Positions 9,344 through 17,694 of a DNA stretch of 64,000 nt are shown here, one piece after another. Position 1 is the first letter of the stretch, and each line of letters starts with the position of its first letter. Source of the DNA: G963675935 sp963803125 (GTDB lineage Bacteria; Planctomycetota; Planctomycetia; Pirellulales; Thermoguttaceae). A program made the translations under genes and the position numbers. The notes under the pieces were generated by a model, which saw only the letters and a program-made list of their open reading frames with translations, was not told the DNA's origin and did not search any database. The stretch is taken from assembly GCA_963803125.1 (NCBI GenBank), contig CAWDLR010000002.1, positions 992,001 through 1,056,000 of the forward strand. The letters run 5' to 3'.

Positions 9344-9823
9344 TCACGGCCGGTTTTGGCCGGCGCTTTCACTTAAGAAAGCAACCAACCGTTCCTTCTG
9401 TCGCATCGTTGTTGAAAGGTAAAATGCCGTTACCCTTCCGTCGCGCCTGGTCGATACTTTGAGCATGAACCCATCCCGCAATCTGCGAAAGCCGATCGTA
9501 TGAAATGCGACCACGTCTCCCACGGGCACCTCGATGTCAAAGAACGCGCCTCGGAACCAGATCACGTTCCTTGACCACTCAACTACAAGAGGCCTATCCA
9601 GGCCGACAAAGTGCTTATCCCAAAATGTCCTGTACCAGAAAGGGATCATCACGAGTGCAATCGACAGAAACATCGCGGCAACCACGCGAAATACCATATC
9701 GCTCGGAGCAAGAACTGCGAGGGCCAACGCCCCCAGCGCCACGATATACTGGATTATGCAGACGCACGGAGGAACAAGGGAGTATATCAAGGCCAGGGGT
9801 TTGGGCTCGGAGATAGATTCCAT
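9344..9823 (-). CDS. Membrane protein of unknown function
   Basis: 159 residues. Two adjacent transmembrane helices (about residues 10-35 and 43-62) precede a soluble C-terminal half with alternating strands (LVVEWSRNVIWFRG, FDIEVPVGDVVAFHTIG, GFMLKVSTRRDGRVTAFYLS). This layout resembles small PH-like (YcxB/bPH-type) membrane proteins, but I cannot assign a family. It lies just left of the REP-transposase element. The start MESISEPK is plausible but lacks a clear Shine-Dalgarno. Confidence 0.55.
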   Translation of the reverse strand: MESISEPKPLALIYSLVPPCVCIIQYIVALGALALAVLAPSDMVFRVVAAMFLSIALVMIPFWYRTFWDKHFVGLDRPLVVEWSRNVIWFRGAFFDIEVPVGDVVAFHTIGFRRLRDGFMLKVSTRRDGRVTAFYLSTTMRQKERLVAFLSESAGQNRP

Positions 9824-9857
9824 CTCAATCCGTCACCACACAAACATACAATGCACG

Positions 9858-10607
9858 AAAAAGGGGACATCACTGATTATTGAACGCTTTTCGCGGTCGG
9901 CCGGGGCTGCGAAGGGTGAAAGCGAGTCCCAGGCGGGCTGCCGTGCGCTGCACCCAGTTCTCAGGGCCGAGGGGGCGGCCGCGCTGCAGACACGTTGTTA
10001 TGCCTTCCACTTGTTCGTCGCTTAATTGGCGATTGACCAGCGCGAGCCAATTTCGCGGGCGCTCGACGGGCCAGGAACTTAATCGCAGTTGGCCCGAGCC
10101 GTGCATCCGTCGCCAGAGCCCGCTCCATTGCCACTGCTCGGCACGCTCGACAAGTCCGGCGCGGAGCGGATTGGCTTCGACATAACGGCACAAGGCGAGG
10201 AAATAGTCGTCTGCGGCGACGGGGAAACTCTTGAACCGCCCTTGGTAGAGATGACCGCCGCCGCGGGTCTGATAGTGCTCGTGGTGGCGGCGGACATGCG
10301 TCACGCCGACCCAACCCATCCAGTGGCCCAACGCGTCGTCCGTGCCCGGCCGGACGACGAGATGCCAGTGGTTCGGCATCACGCAGTAGGTCAACAACTC
10401 GACGGGGTAACGGTCGAGGCCCTCGGCCAAGACCTGCTCGAAAGCCTCGTAGTCGCCTGGCTTGTGAAACAGACGCATCCGTCCGTTGCCGCGATTAAGC
10501 AGGTGGTAGATCAGCCCGGCTTCGCTAGATCGAGCAGTTCGCGGCATTCAAGCAAACTACGGCTTCTTGCCCAGTTTGTCAATATCAGTGATGTCCCCTT
10601 TTTGGAA
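9858..10607 (-). mobile_element. REP-associated transposase element with terminal inverted repeats
   Basis: The Y1 transposase gene is bracketed by inverted copies of a ~20-bp motif: AAAAAGGGGACATCACTGAT at the left end (about 9860-9879) and ATCAGTGATGTCCCCTTTTT at the right end (about 10589-10608). The transposase stop codon (TGA, 9870-9872) lies inside the left copy, and the right copy lies inside the last codons of the acyl-ligase gene. Further copies are at 9238-9258 (single) and 10995-11081 (an inverted pair without a transposase). Confidence 0.85.
9870..10547 (-). CDS. REP-associated tyrosine transposase (Y1/IS200-like, RAYT)
   Basis: 225 residues. A single-strand HUH nuclease of the Y1 transposase superfamily: N-terminal PRTARSSEAGLIYHLLNRGN, the metal-binding HUH motif NHWHLVV, and the catalytic tyrosine helix 'YFLALCRYVEANPLRAGLV'. 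The C-terminal extension (residues ~160-225) is typical of RAYTs and may recognise the repeat hairpin. RAYTs are thought to disperse REP-like palindromes rather than move as ordinary insertion sequences. The protein ends in AFNNQ, encoded by the flanking inverted repeat. The gene starts 10 bp from the 3' end of the acyl-ligase gene on the same strand. Confidence 0.93.
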   Translation of the reverse strand: MPRTARSSEAGLIYHLLNRGNGRMRLFHKPGDYEAFEQVLAEGLDRYPVELLTYCVMPNHWHLVVRPGTDDALGHWMGWVGVTHVRRHHEHYQTRGGGHLYQGRFKSFPVAADDYFLALCRYVEANPLRAGLVERAEQWQWSGLWRRMHGSGQLRLSSWPVERPRNWLALVNRQLSDEQVEGITTCLQRGRPLGPENWVQRTAARLGLAFTLRSPGRPRKAFNNQ

Positions 10608-12281
10608 TTCCGCGGTCGCCAGGTCCTTGACCCGCTTGAGATCGAGCTTGCCGGTGCCGAGGACGGGAATCGCCGGGACGCGGCGGAAACTGTCGGGCGA
10701 GGGAATCCAGAGCGGCGGCAGACCGCTGGCGGCCAACGCGCGGCAGATCTTCTCGGGTGTCTGCACCAAATCGGTGTAGAGCACCACGATTCGCTCCCCC
10801 TTCTTCGCATCGGCGACGGCCGTGACCACGAACTTCAGATCGTCCTCGCCCAGCCCGAGCGCTTGGGTGATGGCCTCCTCGATGCGGATGTGCGGAACCA
10901 TTTCGCCGGCGAGTTTCGAGAAGCGGCTGATCCGTCCGGTGATGGTGATGAAGCCGTCGTCATCGATTACAGCCACGTCGCCGGTCACGTACCAACGGAA
11001 AAAGGGGACATTACTGATTTTCGCTTGCTGGCGCGACGAAAGTCCGCCCAGTCTGCCATAATCAGTGATGTCCCCTTTTTCGCGGATGACTTCGGCGGTC
11101 AGGTCGGGGCGGCGGTAGTAGCCTTTCATCACGTTGGGGCCGGAGACCAATAACATGCCGGACTTGTTGGGGCCGAGGTCTTCACCGGTTTCGAGATCGA
11201 CGACCTTGGCCGAGACGCCGGGCAGCGGAAGGCCCACGGTTCCCTCCTTCACGCCTTGATGCCGGCGGCTGGCGGCGCGGCTTGGAGGCAGGTTTGCCGA
11301 GACGATGGGCGAAAGCTCGGTGGCGCCGTAGCCCTCCACCGGGCGGACGCCGAATCGCTGCTCGAACGCGGCGGCCACGTCCGGCGCAAGCCGCTCGGCC
11401 CCGGCGAAGACCACGTCGAGTTTGGCGAAATCCTCCGGCTCGCACCGCCGCAAGTAAGCCCGCAGGAACGTGGGCGTGGCGATCATGATCGTGGCGCCAT
11501 GCCGGCGGCAGAGCTTGCCGACTTCGCGGGCTTCCAGCGGACTGAAGTGATAGACGCCTTTGGGGTCCAGCGTCAGCACCGTCCACATCGTCGTCGTGTA
11601 GCCGAAGGAGTGGAAAATCGGCAGGATGCCCACCAGCACGTCGTCATCGGCCAGCCGCAGAATCTGATCGGCCGCCCAGATATTCGAGCCGACGTTGCGA
11701 TGGGTGAGCATCACTCCTTTCGGCCGCCCGGTCGATCCGGAGGTGAAAATGATCGTCAGCAGATCGTCGGCTTGCAGTTTCGTCAGTCCCAGCCGTCGCT
11801 CCAGCCAGCGCACGGGCATCAGCCAGGTTGCCGCCGCGGCGGCGAGCTTGTCGCGGCGAGTCGCCTTGTCCTTGAAGTCCTCCAGAAAAACAATTTCGGC
11901 GTTGAGCTTCAGATTGAATCGCTCGATCAGGCGGCGGCTGGTCAGGACGTGGCGAATGCCGCACTGGGCGATGCAGTCGTCGATCACTTCGGGCGTCATC
12001 GTGTAGTTGAGATTCACGGCCACGCGGCAGTCGATCGCCAGGGCGGCGTTGGCCAGCAGACCGGCAACGGACGGGGGCAAGAGCAGGCCGACGTTCTGCT
12101 CGTCCGCGGCCAACAGCTCGCGCCGCAAGAGGCGGCGAAGAATCAGGGTACGCATCAGCAGGCCCGCCCCGCTAAGCTCCGCGCCGCTCGAATCGGCGAG
12201 CTTCGCGTGACGCATCCGCCGGCGGCACATGCGCAGGAATTTTCGCGGCAGGATCGGCTCGCTGGGCGGGAGGTCGCTCAT
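10557..12281 (-). CDS. AMP-dependent acyl ligase (Aas C-terminal-like) with in-frame repeat insertion
   Basis: 574 residues. ANL-superfamily adenylating enzyme activating a fatty acid, probably to acyl-ACP or acyl-CoA. Motifs: A3 FTSGSTGRPKG (about 179-189), A5 GYGATELSP (318-326), A7 YVTGD (431-435) and A8-like GRISRFSKLAGE (449-460); the A10 lysine is likely in LGTGKLDLKR. Residues 401-429, between GYYRRPDLTAEVIR and WYVTGD, are encoded by a transposase-associated repeat (10995-11081). The last 15 residues (QKGDITDIDKLGKKP) come from another copy at the transposase element boundary, so the native C terminus has probably been replaced. The upstream MFS-acyltransferase gene lies on the same strand, suggesting a joint role in phospholipid acylation. 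Confidence 0.88.
   Translation of the reverse strand: MSDLPPSEPILPRKFLRMCRRRMRHAKLADSSGAELSGAGLLMRTLILRRLLRRELLAADEQNVGLLLPPSVAGLLANAALAIDCRVAVNLNYTMTPEVIDDCIAQCGIRHVLTSRRLIERFNLKLNAEIVFLEDFKDKATRRDKLAAAAATWLMPVRWLERRLGLTKLQADDLLTIIFTSGSTGRPKGVMLTHRNVGSNIWAADQILRLADDDVLVGILPIFHSFGYTTTMWTVLTLDPKGVYHFSPLEAREVGKLCRRHGATIMIATPTFLRAYLRRCEPEDFAKLDVVFAGAERLAPDVAAAFEQRFGVRPVEGYGATELSPIVSANLPPSRAASRRHQGVKEGTVGLPLPGVSAKVVDLETGEDLGPNKSGMLLVSGPNVMKGYYRRPDLTAEVIREKGDITDYGRLGGLSSRQQAKISNVPFFRWYVTGDVAVIDDDGFITITGRISRFSKLAGEMVPHIRIEEAITQALGLGEDDLKFVVTAVADAKKGERIVVLYTDLVQTPEKICRALAASGLPPLWIPSPDSFRRVPAIPVLGTGKLDLKRVKDLATAEFQKGDITDIDKLGKKP
10995..11081. repeat. Short palindromic element inserted in frame in the acyl ligase
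   Basis: Outer inverted repeats AAAAAGGGGACATTACTGAT (10999-11018) and ATCAGTGATGTCCCC plus T5 (11061-11080) flank about 42 bp. The whole unit is ~82 bp and adds 27 residues with no stop codon. The ends match those of the neighbouring transposase element, so this is a non-autonomous, MITE/BIME-like relative. Confidence 0.88.
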
Positions 12282-12536
12282 GGTTTCAGAAGGTGGGACT
12301 CACCACGGAGCCACGGAGGACACGGAGAACAACGTTAAAGAACACCAATTCTGACGCTAGAATCGCCGTTCATGGATTTGGAATTGCCCTTGCCGCAATC
12401 GCAGCCATTCGTCGCGAAGCCAATCATCAATCCTGGCCAGGAAAACGATAATGGCGCAAATTGCCTTGTCTTCTCTCACTTTCCGCAGTCTCCGTGACCT
12501 CCGTGTCTCCGTGTTGAATTATACAGAATTGCTGCG
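12282..12536. repeat. Intergenic CACGGAG inverted repeat
   Basis: CACGGAGCCACGGAGGACAC (12303-12322) and a diverged inverted counterpart with CTCCGTGACCTCCGTGTC (12492-12509) flank the gap between the two lipid genes. These are CACGGAG-type dispersed repeats. No ORF is supported here. Confidence 0.65.
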
Positions 12537-14450
12537 TCAGCGCGGCAAGCCTTCTCCCAATTCCGCAACCGCCCCGCGTACCTGATCGGCATCGGCTGGC
12601 GCTTGGATTGGCCGTCCGAAGCGGATGGTCAGCGGGTAGCGCCAGCGGCGCGGCCATTTCCAGAAGAACTTCCCGCCCTCGTAGCTGAAGACGCTCCCCC
12701 AGAGCCCTCCCAGGTAGACCGGCACCAGCGGGGCGTCGGTATCCTTCAATATCGACTGGAAACCGGGCCGGAATTCCCCGATTTCTCCGTTTCGGGTGAT
12801 TCCGCCCTCGGGGAAGATACAGACCAATTCACCTTGCTGCAGAGCCTCGCGGGCGGCGCGGATCGACTCGGCCATCGCTTTGCGGCTCGTGCCGATGGGG
12901 ATAATTCGCCCCAAGCGGCCGAACCAGCCGAGCCAGCGGTTCTGGAAGAACTCGGCCAGCGCGACCATCCGCGGGTGCCGCGGGCAGGCCAGCCCCAACA
13001 ACACGCCGTCGGCCCAACTGACGTGGTTGGCCACCAGCAGCGCCCCGCCGGCGGGCACGTTTTCCAGCCCTTCCACCCGCACCCGATACATGCAGCCGAC
13101 GAGCATCCGCACCAACAACCGCGTGGTCTCGAACGGCAGGCGGTGAACGACCAAGATCGTGACCAGCACGGTAGTGAGCCCGGTGACCAGGAATATCTGC
13201 GGCGAGCGCAGCTTCAGCGGGCCGGATAAGAGCAGATAGACGCCCGAGGCCAGCAACATGCCCGTAAACGTGAGAAAATTGTAGGCAGCCATGGTCGAGC
13301 CGCGCGATTTGGGCGGGCTGCGGTCCTGGAGAAAGGCTTCGAGAGGAATGTCGTACAAGCCGGCCATGACGCCCATCGCCATTAGCAAGGCGGCGGTCGC
13401 GCCGTACTGGCCGGGTGGAAAATGTCCCTTGACGCCGGCCGGCACCGCGACGAGGAGGAGCGACGACAGCGCGATTCCCAAGCCGCCGAAGGGGACGAGC
13501 CCGAGTTCGACTTTGCCGCGCGAGCAGGCCCCGGCCAGCAGCGCGCCGCCGCCGATGCCGAGCGTCAGCGCCGCCAGCAGCCCGCCGACCGGCGTCTGGT
13601 CTGCGATGGCGAGGTGGTTTCTGGCAAACTGGTCGATGTTGAGTTGCGAGAGGGAGCCGAGCGCCCAGAAGTAGGCACTGCCTAAGCCGGCCAGGAACAG
13701 CGAGCGGTTCGAGTAGAGTATTCGCAGATCGCGAACGGTTTGGGCAGCGGGGTTCCAGGGGATCGGCCGCTTTGGATTCGCCGGGCGAAGAGGTTCGACG
13801 AACAGACTGGTCAGCAATCCGCAGAACGCCACGCCCAGCAGGGCCGCGGCATAAAGCCACCAGTTTTTTTGCCCGGCGGGGGCCGTCAGGTCGGCCAGCC
13901 AGTTGCCGGCGACGGCGCCGAGAATGATGGCCGACACCGAGGCCATGTTGATCAGACCGTTGGCCGAGGCGATCTTGTCGGAGCGGACGATTTCGGGAAT
14001 GGCGCCGAGCTTCGAGGTGATGAACATCATCGCCTGGCCGCCGAGGATGAACAGGGTGACGAACATCAAGGGGACGCTGCCGATGAGGATCGCCACGACT
14101 CCCAGCCCGATCACGGCCAGTTCGGCGGCTTTGCAGGCCACCATCACGCGGCGTTTGCTGAAGCGATCGGCCAAAAAACCCGCCGGCGCCGCAAACACCA
14201 GGAACGGCAAGGTGAAACACGCCAATCCCAACGACAGGGCGGCGTCTTCCGGCCGCATCGAATCGCGGATGATTGCCGGCATTTCGCGCCAATGATCGCG
14301 GAGCAACTCCTTGCCGATCGACATCACCAGCCAGCGAAACATGTTGTCGTTTAGCGACACGAAGAACTGCGTGGCCACCAGGGCCAGGAAACTCCGCGAG
14401 AAGACCGCGCCGCGGGCGTCGTCGGTTCGCTCACAAGCAGCGTCGCTCAT
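12537..14450 (-). CDS. MFS transporter-acyltransferase fusion (LplT-PlsC-like)
   Basis: 637 residues from the ATG at 14450, which has AGGAAA 7 bp upstream; a longer reading to 14537 is unlikely. Residues ~15-400 form a 10-12-helix major facilitator domain (FFVSLNDNMFRWLVM at the start, 'GFLADRFSKRRVM' loop), like the lysophospholipid flippase LplT. Residues ~430-637 are a PlsC-type acyltransferase with NHVSWADG (the His-x4-Asp active site) and FPEGGITRNG (glycerophosphate binding). With the downstream acyl ligase this recreates LplT-Aas, which imports and re-acylates lysophospholipids; in enterobacteria the acyltransferase is fused to the ligase instead. Product role is inferred from this architecture. 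Confidence 0.9.
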   Translation of the reverse strand: MSDAACERTDDARGAVFSRSFLALVATQFFVSLNDNMFRWLVMSIGKELLRDHWREMPAIIRDSMRPEDAALSLGLACFTLPFLVFAAPAGFLADRFSKRRVMVACKAAELAVIGLGVVAILIGSVPLMFVTLFILGGQAMMFITSKLGAIPEIVRSDKIASANGLINMASVSAIILGAVAGNWLADLTAPAGQKNWWLYAAALLGVAFCGLLTSLFVEPLRPANPKRPIPWNPAAQTVRDLRILYSNRSLFLAGLGSAYFWALGSLSQLNIDQFARNHLAIADQTPVGGLLAALTLGIGGGALLAGACSRGKVELGLVPFGGLGIALSSLLLVAVPAGVKGHFPPGQYGATAALLMAMGVMAGLYDIPLEAFLQDRSPPKSRGSTMAAYNFLTFTGMLLASGVYLLLSGPLKLRSPQIFLVTGLTTVLVTILVVHRLPFETTRLLVRMLVGCMYRVRVEGLENVPAGGALLVANHVSWADGVLLGLACPRHPRMVALAEFFQNRWLGWFGRLGRIIPIGTSRKAMAESIRAAREALQQGELVCIFPEGGITRNGEIGEFRPGFQSILKDTDAPLVPVYLGGLWGSVFSYEGGKFFWKWPRRWRYPLTIRFGRPIQAPADADQVRGAVAELGEGLPR

Positions 14451-14539
14451 AGGTTGGTTTCCTGCTCTACCAGGCGAGTTTTTTCGCGGAATGCAACAGT
14501 CTTGCCGACCGCAAGACGTAATCGGGAAACGCACCACGG

Positions 14540-14575
14540 AGGGATGAGGGATGAAGGATGAAGGATGAGGGATGG
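14540..14575. repeat. GATGAGG/GATGAAG tandem repeat
   Basis: Five imperfect heptamers, the inverse complement of the motif at 1063-1100 and 14700-14791. Located just upstream of the MFS-acyltransferase gene. Confidence 0.75.
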
Positions 14576-14699
14576 GAGGCTACGTGGCGCGGCCCTCTGA
14601 TGCCAGCGAGTGTGCCGCTTGTTCCACAGCCCTGTTCTTCCCTTTACTGATCAGGCGCGTTTCTCCCCGATCTCATCTCCGTCCGTTATCTCTAATCTC

Positions 14700-14791
14700 T
14701 AATCTCTCATCCCTCATCCTTCATCGTTCATCCCTTATCCCTCATCGTTCATCCCTTATCCCTCATCCTTCATCCCTTATCCCTCATCCCC
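14700..14791. repeat. CATCCCTTATCCCTCATC-type tandem repeat
   Basis: A ~90-bp array of CATCCCT/TATCCCT/CATCCTT/CATCGTT units ending at the 3' end of the DUF481-like gene. Repeats abut with no unique spacers. Confidence 0.8.
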
Positions 14792-14797
14792 AGGGCG

Positions 14798-15865
14798 TCA
14801 AAACTTCCACATCAGCATCATGGCGTAATCGAGATCGTTCCGCAGGGCCCCGTCCGGATGGCTATTGTAGCGCTCCAGCACGCCGAGCCGCAAAGCCAGG
14901 TGCTTCTCCTGGTCGAGCGACATCTCCAACGCCGCTTGCGTGCGGATGCGGTAGCGAAGGAAGTCGCCAACGTCGGGGGCGTATTCCACCGCGCCGAGGA
15001 GCTTCTGCCGCTTGCTGAGCTGGCACTCCAGTTGCAGCCCGAAAACCGCCTCGGGAATGTACTGGCCGTTTTCCGGCCCGCCGTATTCGTGCGAAAAGCC
15101 GCCGCCAAGCCGGCCGATCAGCGTGGTCAACTCGCTCTTGATCATGCGGTAGCCGACGCCCGCGTCCGATGTGTCGCGGACGTTGAACGGCTGCGAACGG
15201 TCGTATTCGATCGTCTCGTGAACGAACAACGACCAGCGCAACTGCGCGATCAGCCGCTCCAAGCGGCTTTCAAAATAGAGGCGGTCGGCCGTGGTCTGAT
15301 CGTTGGCCGTCTGCTTCTTATAGTCGAGGTTGGCCGTGAGGATGCTGTACTCGGTCTTGCGAGTGACGTTGACGCTGAATTGAAAATTGGACGCCACGGT
15401 GTTGCCTTCCGAGCCGTCCAGACCGAGGTTGAAACTGCCGTCCCAGAGCTTGTCGGCGTCGGGCTTGGCTTCAAACCGCTCGCCGTCGGACAAAATGTTC
15501 GACAGCGAAGCGGGCGCGTTCGACACCGGCGGCTTCTCGTCCGGCCTGGGCGGAATCGCCTCGGCCGGCGGCACGGTCAGCACCGGCGGCGTGGGGATAA
15601 CCTCCGCCTGCGGCTGGGCGAACGGCGATGAGTCGCTCACCGGCGGCAACCGCCAAATCTCCGGCGTGTACAGCGACTTGTCAAGCTCGCTCTCCGTCGT
15701 TGAACTGGGCGATGTCGCGGAGGACGCCGCCGAGGTGGGCGCTGCAGATGACGAAAGCGGTGACGACGACGAGGGTGAGCTGTTCGGTCCCGGGTTCTGC
15801 GCATACACCCACACAGCCCCCGCAAAAACGCCCAGAACCGCCAACCAGAACCCTCGTCTCGACAA
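14798..15865 (-). CDS. DUF481-like outer membrane protein with signal peptide
   Basis: 355 residues. The start is TTG at 15865 with GAGG 6 bp upstream; MSRRGFWLAVLGVFAGAVWVYAQ is a clear signal peptide. A Ser/Pro-rich linker (about 25-135) precedes a beta-rich C-terminal domain: 'LWDGSFNLGLDGSEGNT', 'RKTEYSILTANLDYKKQ', 'DRLYFESRLE' and the terminal strand YAMMLMWKF. This matches the DUF481 (YdiY-type salt-induced outer-membrane protein) pattern of antiparallel strands. Ending in Phe fits outer-membrane assembly. Its role is unknown. Confidence 0.72.
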   Translation of the reverse strand: MSRRGFWLAVLGVFAGAVWVYAQNPGPNSSPSSSSPLSSSAAPTSAASSATSPSSTTESELDKSLYTPEIWRLPPVSDSSPFAQPQAEVIPTPPVLTVPPAEAIPPRPDEKPPVSNAPASLSNILSDGERFEAKPDADKLWDGSFNLGLDGSEGNTVASNFQFSVNVTRKTEYSILTANLDYKKQTANDQTTADRLYFESRLERLIAQLRWSLFVHETIEYDRSQPFNVRDTSDAGVGYRMIKSELTTLIGRLGGGFSHEYGGPENGQYIPEAVFGLQLECQLSKRQKLLGAVEYAPDVGDFLRYRIRTQAALEMSLDQEKHLALRLGVLERYNSHPDGALRNDLDYAMMLMWKF

Positions 15866-16257
15866 GGTCTGCCTCGGCGCGCAGTCTCCCCCAAAATCCT
15901 AGCCGGACGGTAGCAAATTCGACCCGTTTCGGCAAGACGGGGTGAATGCCCGGTGCGGGGGGCTACCCGCCACTTCACACATCACAAAACCAGACCGTCC
16001 AATCGCTGGAGTTTACCCAAATTACTCTGGCGTCGATGATCGCTGCTCCCGCCGGGTTGGCTATCGGCCGCGGCGCAGCAAGGTACGAAATAGTCCACGC
16101 GAAAGGGTATCCCTACCGCCGACTGATCCGCTCCATCCCACAGAACCATCGCAGAACGGCGGCGGCGGGTTGGGATTCCCGGGCCGCCCGCTTGTCGGTT
16201 GAAGCCCGCACTCCGCCCGGCTCGATACAAACAAGAGACGCGATGGAGGAAGTTCCC
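15866..16257. other. Intergenic region, no supported gene
   Basis: 392 bp between divergent genes. An open frame reads through part of it (15946 onward), but composition and the lack of a ribosome site argue against coding. It must contain the promoters of both flanking genes, though no confident -35/-10 pair is visible. Confidence 0.5.
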
Positions 16258-16554
16258 ATGATGGACATTACGAGGAACCAGTACTTCTTTGCAGGGCTAT
16301 TGCTCCTGATGCTCGGGGGGGAACTTCGCCTGGTCGATACCGCCGACCTGACGCCCGAGTTCACCCAATTCCTGGCCGAACGCACCGGGCATCCCTTGGC
16401 CGCGGTCAACGACGTCGGCCAATCGCTGACGGCGTCGGACAAGCCTCTGGTCAAAAAGACGATTCACCCGCCCGACTGGCTAGGCTGGTCGCTGATCTCC
16501 ATTGGCAGCGTGCTGGTGCTGCATAGTTGGGGGATGAAAAAGCCGGGCACTTAG
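16258..16554 (+). CDS. Small two-helix membrane protein, unknown function
   Basis: 98 residues. The ATG at 16258 has GGAGGA 7 bp upstream, which decides against the longer upstream reading. A hydrophobic helix (FFAGLLLLMLGG, about 10-22) and a second near the C terminus (WLGWSLISIGSVLVLHSWG) flank a ~50-residue polar segment (VDTADLTPEFTQFLAERTG). I recognise no family. It sits 116 bp before the STAS gene and may be unrelated to it. Confidence 0.65.
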   Translation: MMDITRNQYFFAGLLLLMLGGELRLVDTADLTPEFTQFLAERTGHPLAAVNDVGQSLTASDKPLVKKTIHPPDWLGWSLISIGSVLVLHSWGMKKPGT

Positions 16555-16670
16555 CGACGCCAGACTTGACCACCCCCCGGGGCGGGACTATGATGGCTTT
16601 GACGATGTTTCCGGCGGCGATCCACCGTCGGCGTCCCCCCCCTTTGCGGTCATGTTCCGGGAGCTTTTCG

Positions 16671-17024
16671 ATGAGCGCATACCGACGCTTGGATGTCAAC
16701 GAGGTCGGCGACGTGACCGTGGTTCGCTTCCGCGACCACAAGATCATCGAGGACGTCAACATCCAAGAGCTGGGGCAGGAGATGTTTCGCCTGGTCGAGA
16801 CGGACGGCCGCCAGCGGGTGTTGTTGGACTTTTCCTCGGTCGATTTTCTTTCGAGCGCGGCCCTGGGCAAGCTGATCACGTTGGACAAGAAGATGAAGGC
16901 CCACGGCGGCGTCTTGAAGTTGTCGAATATCCGCGCGGAGATCTACGAGGTTTTCGCGATCACCAAGTTGAATCGCTTGTTCGACATCCGTAGAGACGAG
17001 GCCGACGCCCTGGCGGCCTTCTGA
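16671..17024 (+). CDS. STAS-domain anti-anti-sigma factor-like protein
   Basis: 117 residues started at 16671 (GGGAGC upstream). STAS fold: 'VTVVRFRDHKIIEDVNI', then 'VLLDFSSVDFLSSAALGKLI', where the Ser pair in FLSSAALGKL is the usual phosphorylation site of SpoIIAA/RsbV-type antagonists, then 'GGVLKLSNIRAEIYEVFAITKL'. Such proteins bind or release a serine-kinase anti-sigma factor according to phosphorylation. The next gene, 4 bp downstream, encodes that type of kinase, so the two probably form one partner-switching module. No sigma factor gene is adjacent. Confidence 0.9.
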   Translation: MSAYRRLDVNEVGDVTVVRFRDHKIIEDVNIQELGQEMFRLVETDGRQRVLLDFSSVDFLSSAALGKLITLDKKMKAHGGVLKLSNIRAEIYEVFAITKLNRLFDIRRDEADALAAF

Positions 17025-17028
17025 TTCC

Positions 17029-17463
17029 ATGCCGACGTCCCAAAACAATTGGACCTGGCAGTGCGACCGGGTGATTCCCAACGACGCCCTGGTCGGTCGC
17101 CAACTCCTCGACGATGTGCTGCGTCAACTTGAAACCCTGCACTGGGGCCACCACGACATCTTCGGCGTCCACCTGGCGCTCGACGAGGCATTGATCAACG
17201 CCATTTTCCACGGCAACGCCCACGACACCAGCAAGCGGGTGCGGTTCGCCTGCCGGCTCTCGCCGGAGCGGCTTCACGTCGAGATCAGCGACGAGGGCCC
17301 CGGTTTCGATCCCGACTGTCTCCCCGACCCGACGACGCCCGCCCGCCGCGGCTGTCCCGGCGGCCGCGGCGTCCTGTTGATGCGCGCCTTCATGTCCCGC
17401 GTCGAGTTCTGCGACCGCGGCAGCCGCGTGGTGCTGGAGAAGGACCGCGACGCGGTGGGATAA
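17029..17463 (+). CDS. RsbW/SpoIIAB-like serine kinase (HATPase_c anti-sigma factor)
   Basis: 144 residues. GHKL ATPase fold: N box LALDEALINAIFHGN (Glu and Asn for Mg-ATP), G1 motif EISDEGPGFDP, and G2-like region RGCPGGRGVLLMRAFMSRV. Typical length for RsbW-type kinases, which phosphorylate a STAS antagonist and sequester a sigma factor or another target. It lies 4 bp after the STAS gene, so it is almost certainly translationally coupled to its partner. Confidence 0.9.
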   Translation: MPTSQNNWTWQCDRVIPNDALVGRQLLDDVLRQLETLHWGHHDIFGVHLALDEALINAIFHGNAHDTSKRVRFACRLSPERLHVEISDEGPGFDPDCLPDPTTPARRGCPGGRGVLLMRAFMSRVEFCDRGSRVVLEKDRDAVG

Positions 17464-17528
17464 GAGGAAACGCCTGGGAAAAGCCCGGCGGTCGAATTCA
17501 CTCCTTTTCCCATCGGTGGGAGTAGGGA

Positions 17529-17609
17529 GTAGGTCATGCTTCAGCATAACGCAATGCCCGGGTGCCCTGCGGCGGGAACAAGAAGTCGTTATGCGGAAGC
17601 ATGGCCCAC
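17529..17609. repeat. REP-like palindrome pair (GTTATGC..GCATAAC type)
   Basis: A 22-bp unit at 17529-17550 (GTAGGTCATGCTTCAGCATA...) and a diverged inverted copy at 17588-17609 (GTTATGCGGAAGCATGGC...). Downstream of the RsbW-like gene, matching the placement of the copies at 7208 and 27188. Confidence 0.8.
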
Positions 17610-17694
17610 GCTGGTCGCTAAGGGTGACGGGACCGTATACATTCCACCAAAAAACAGTTCATGGTACGTGTGGTGAGTGTCATGGGAGGCTAAG

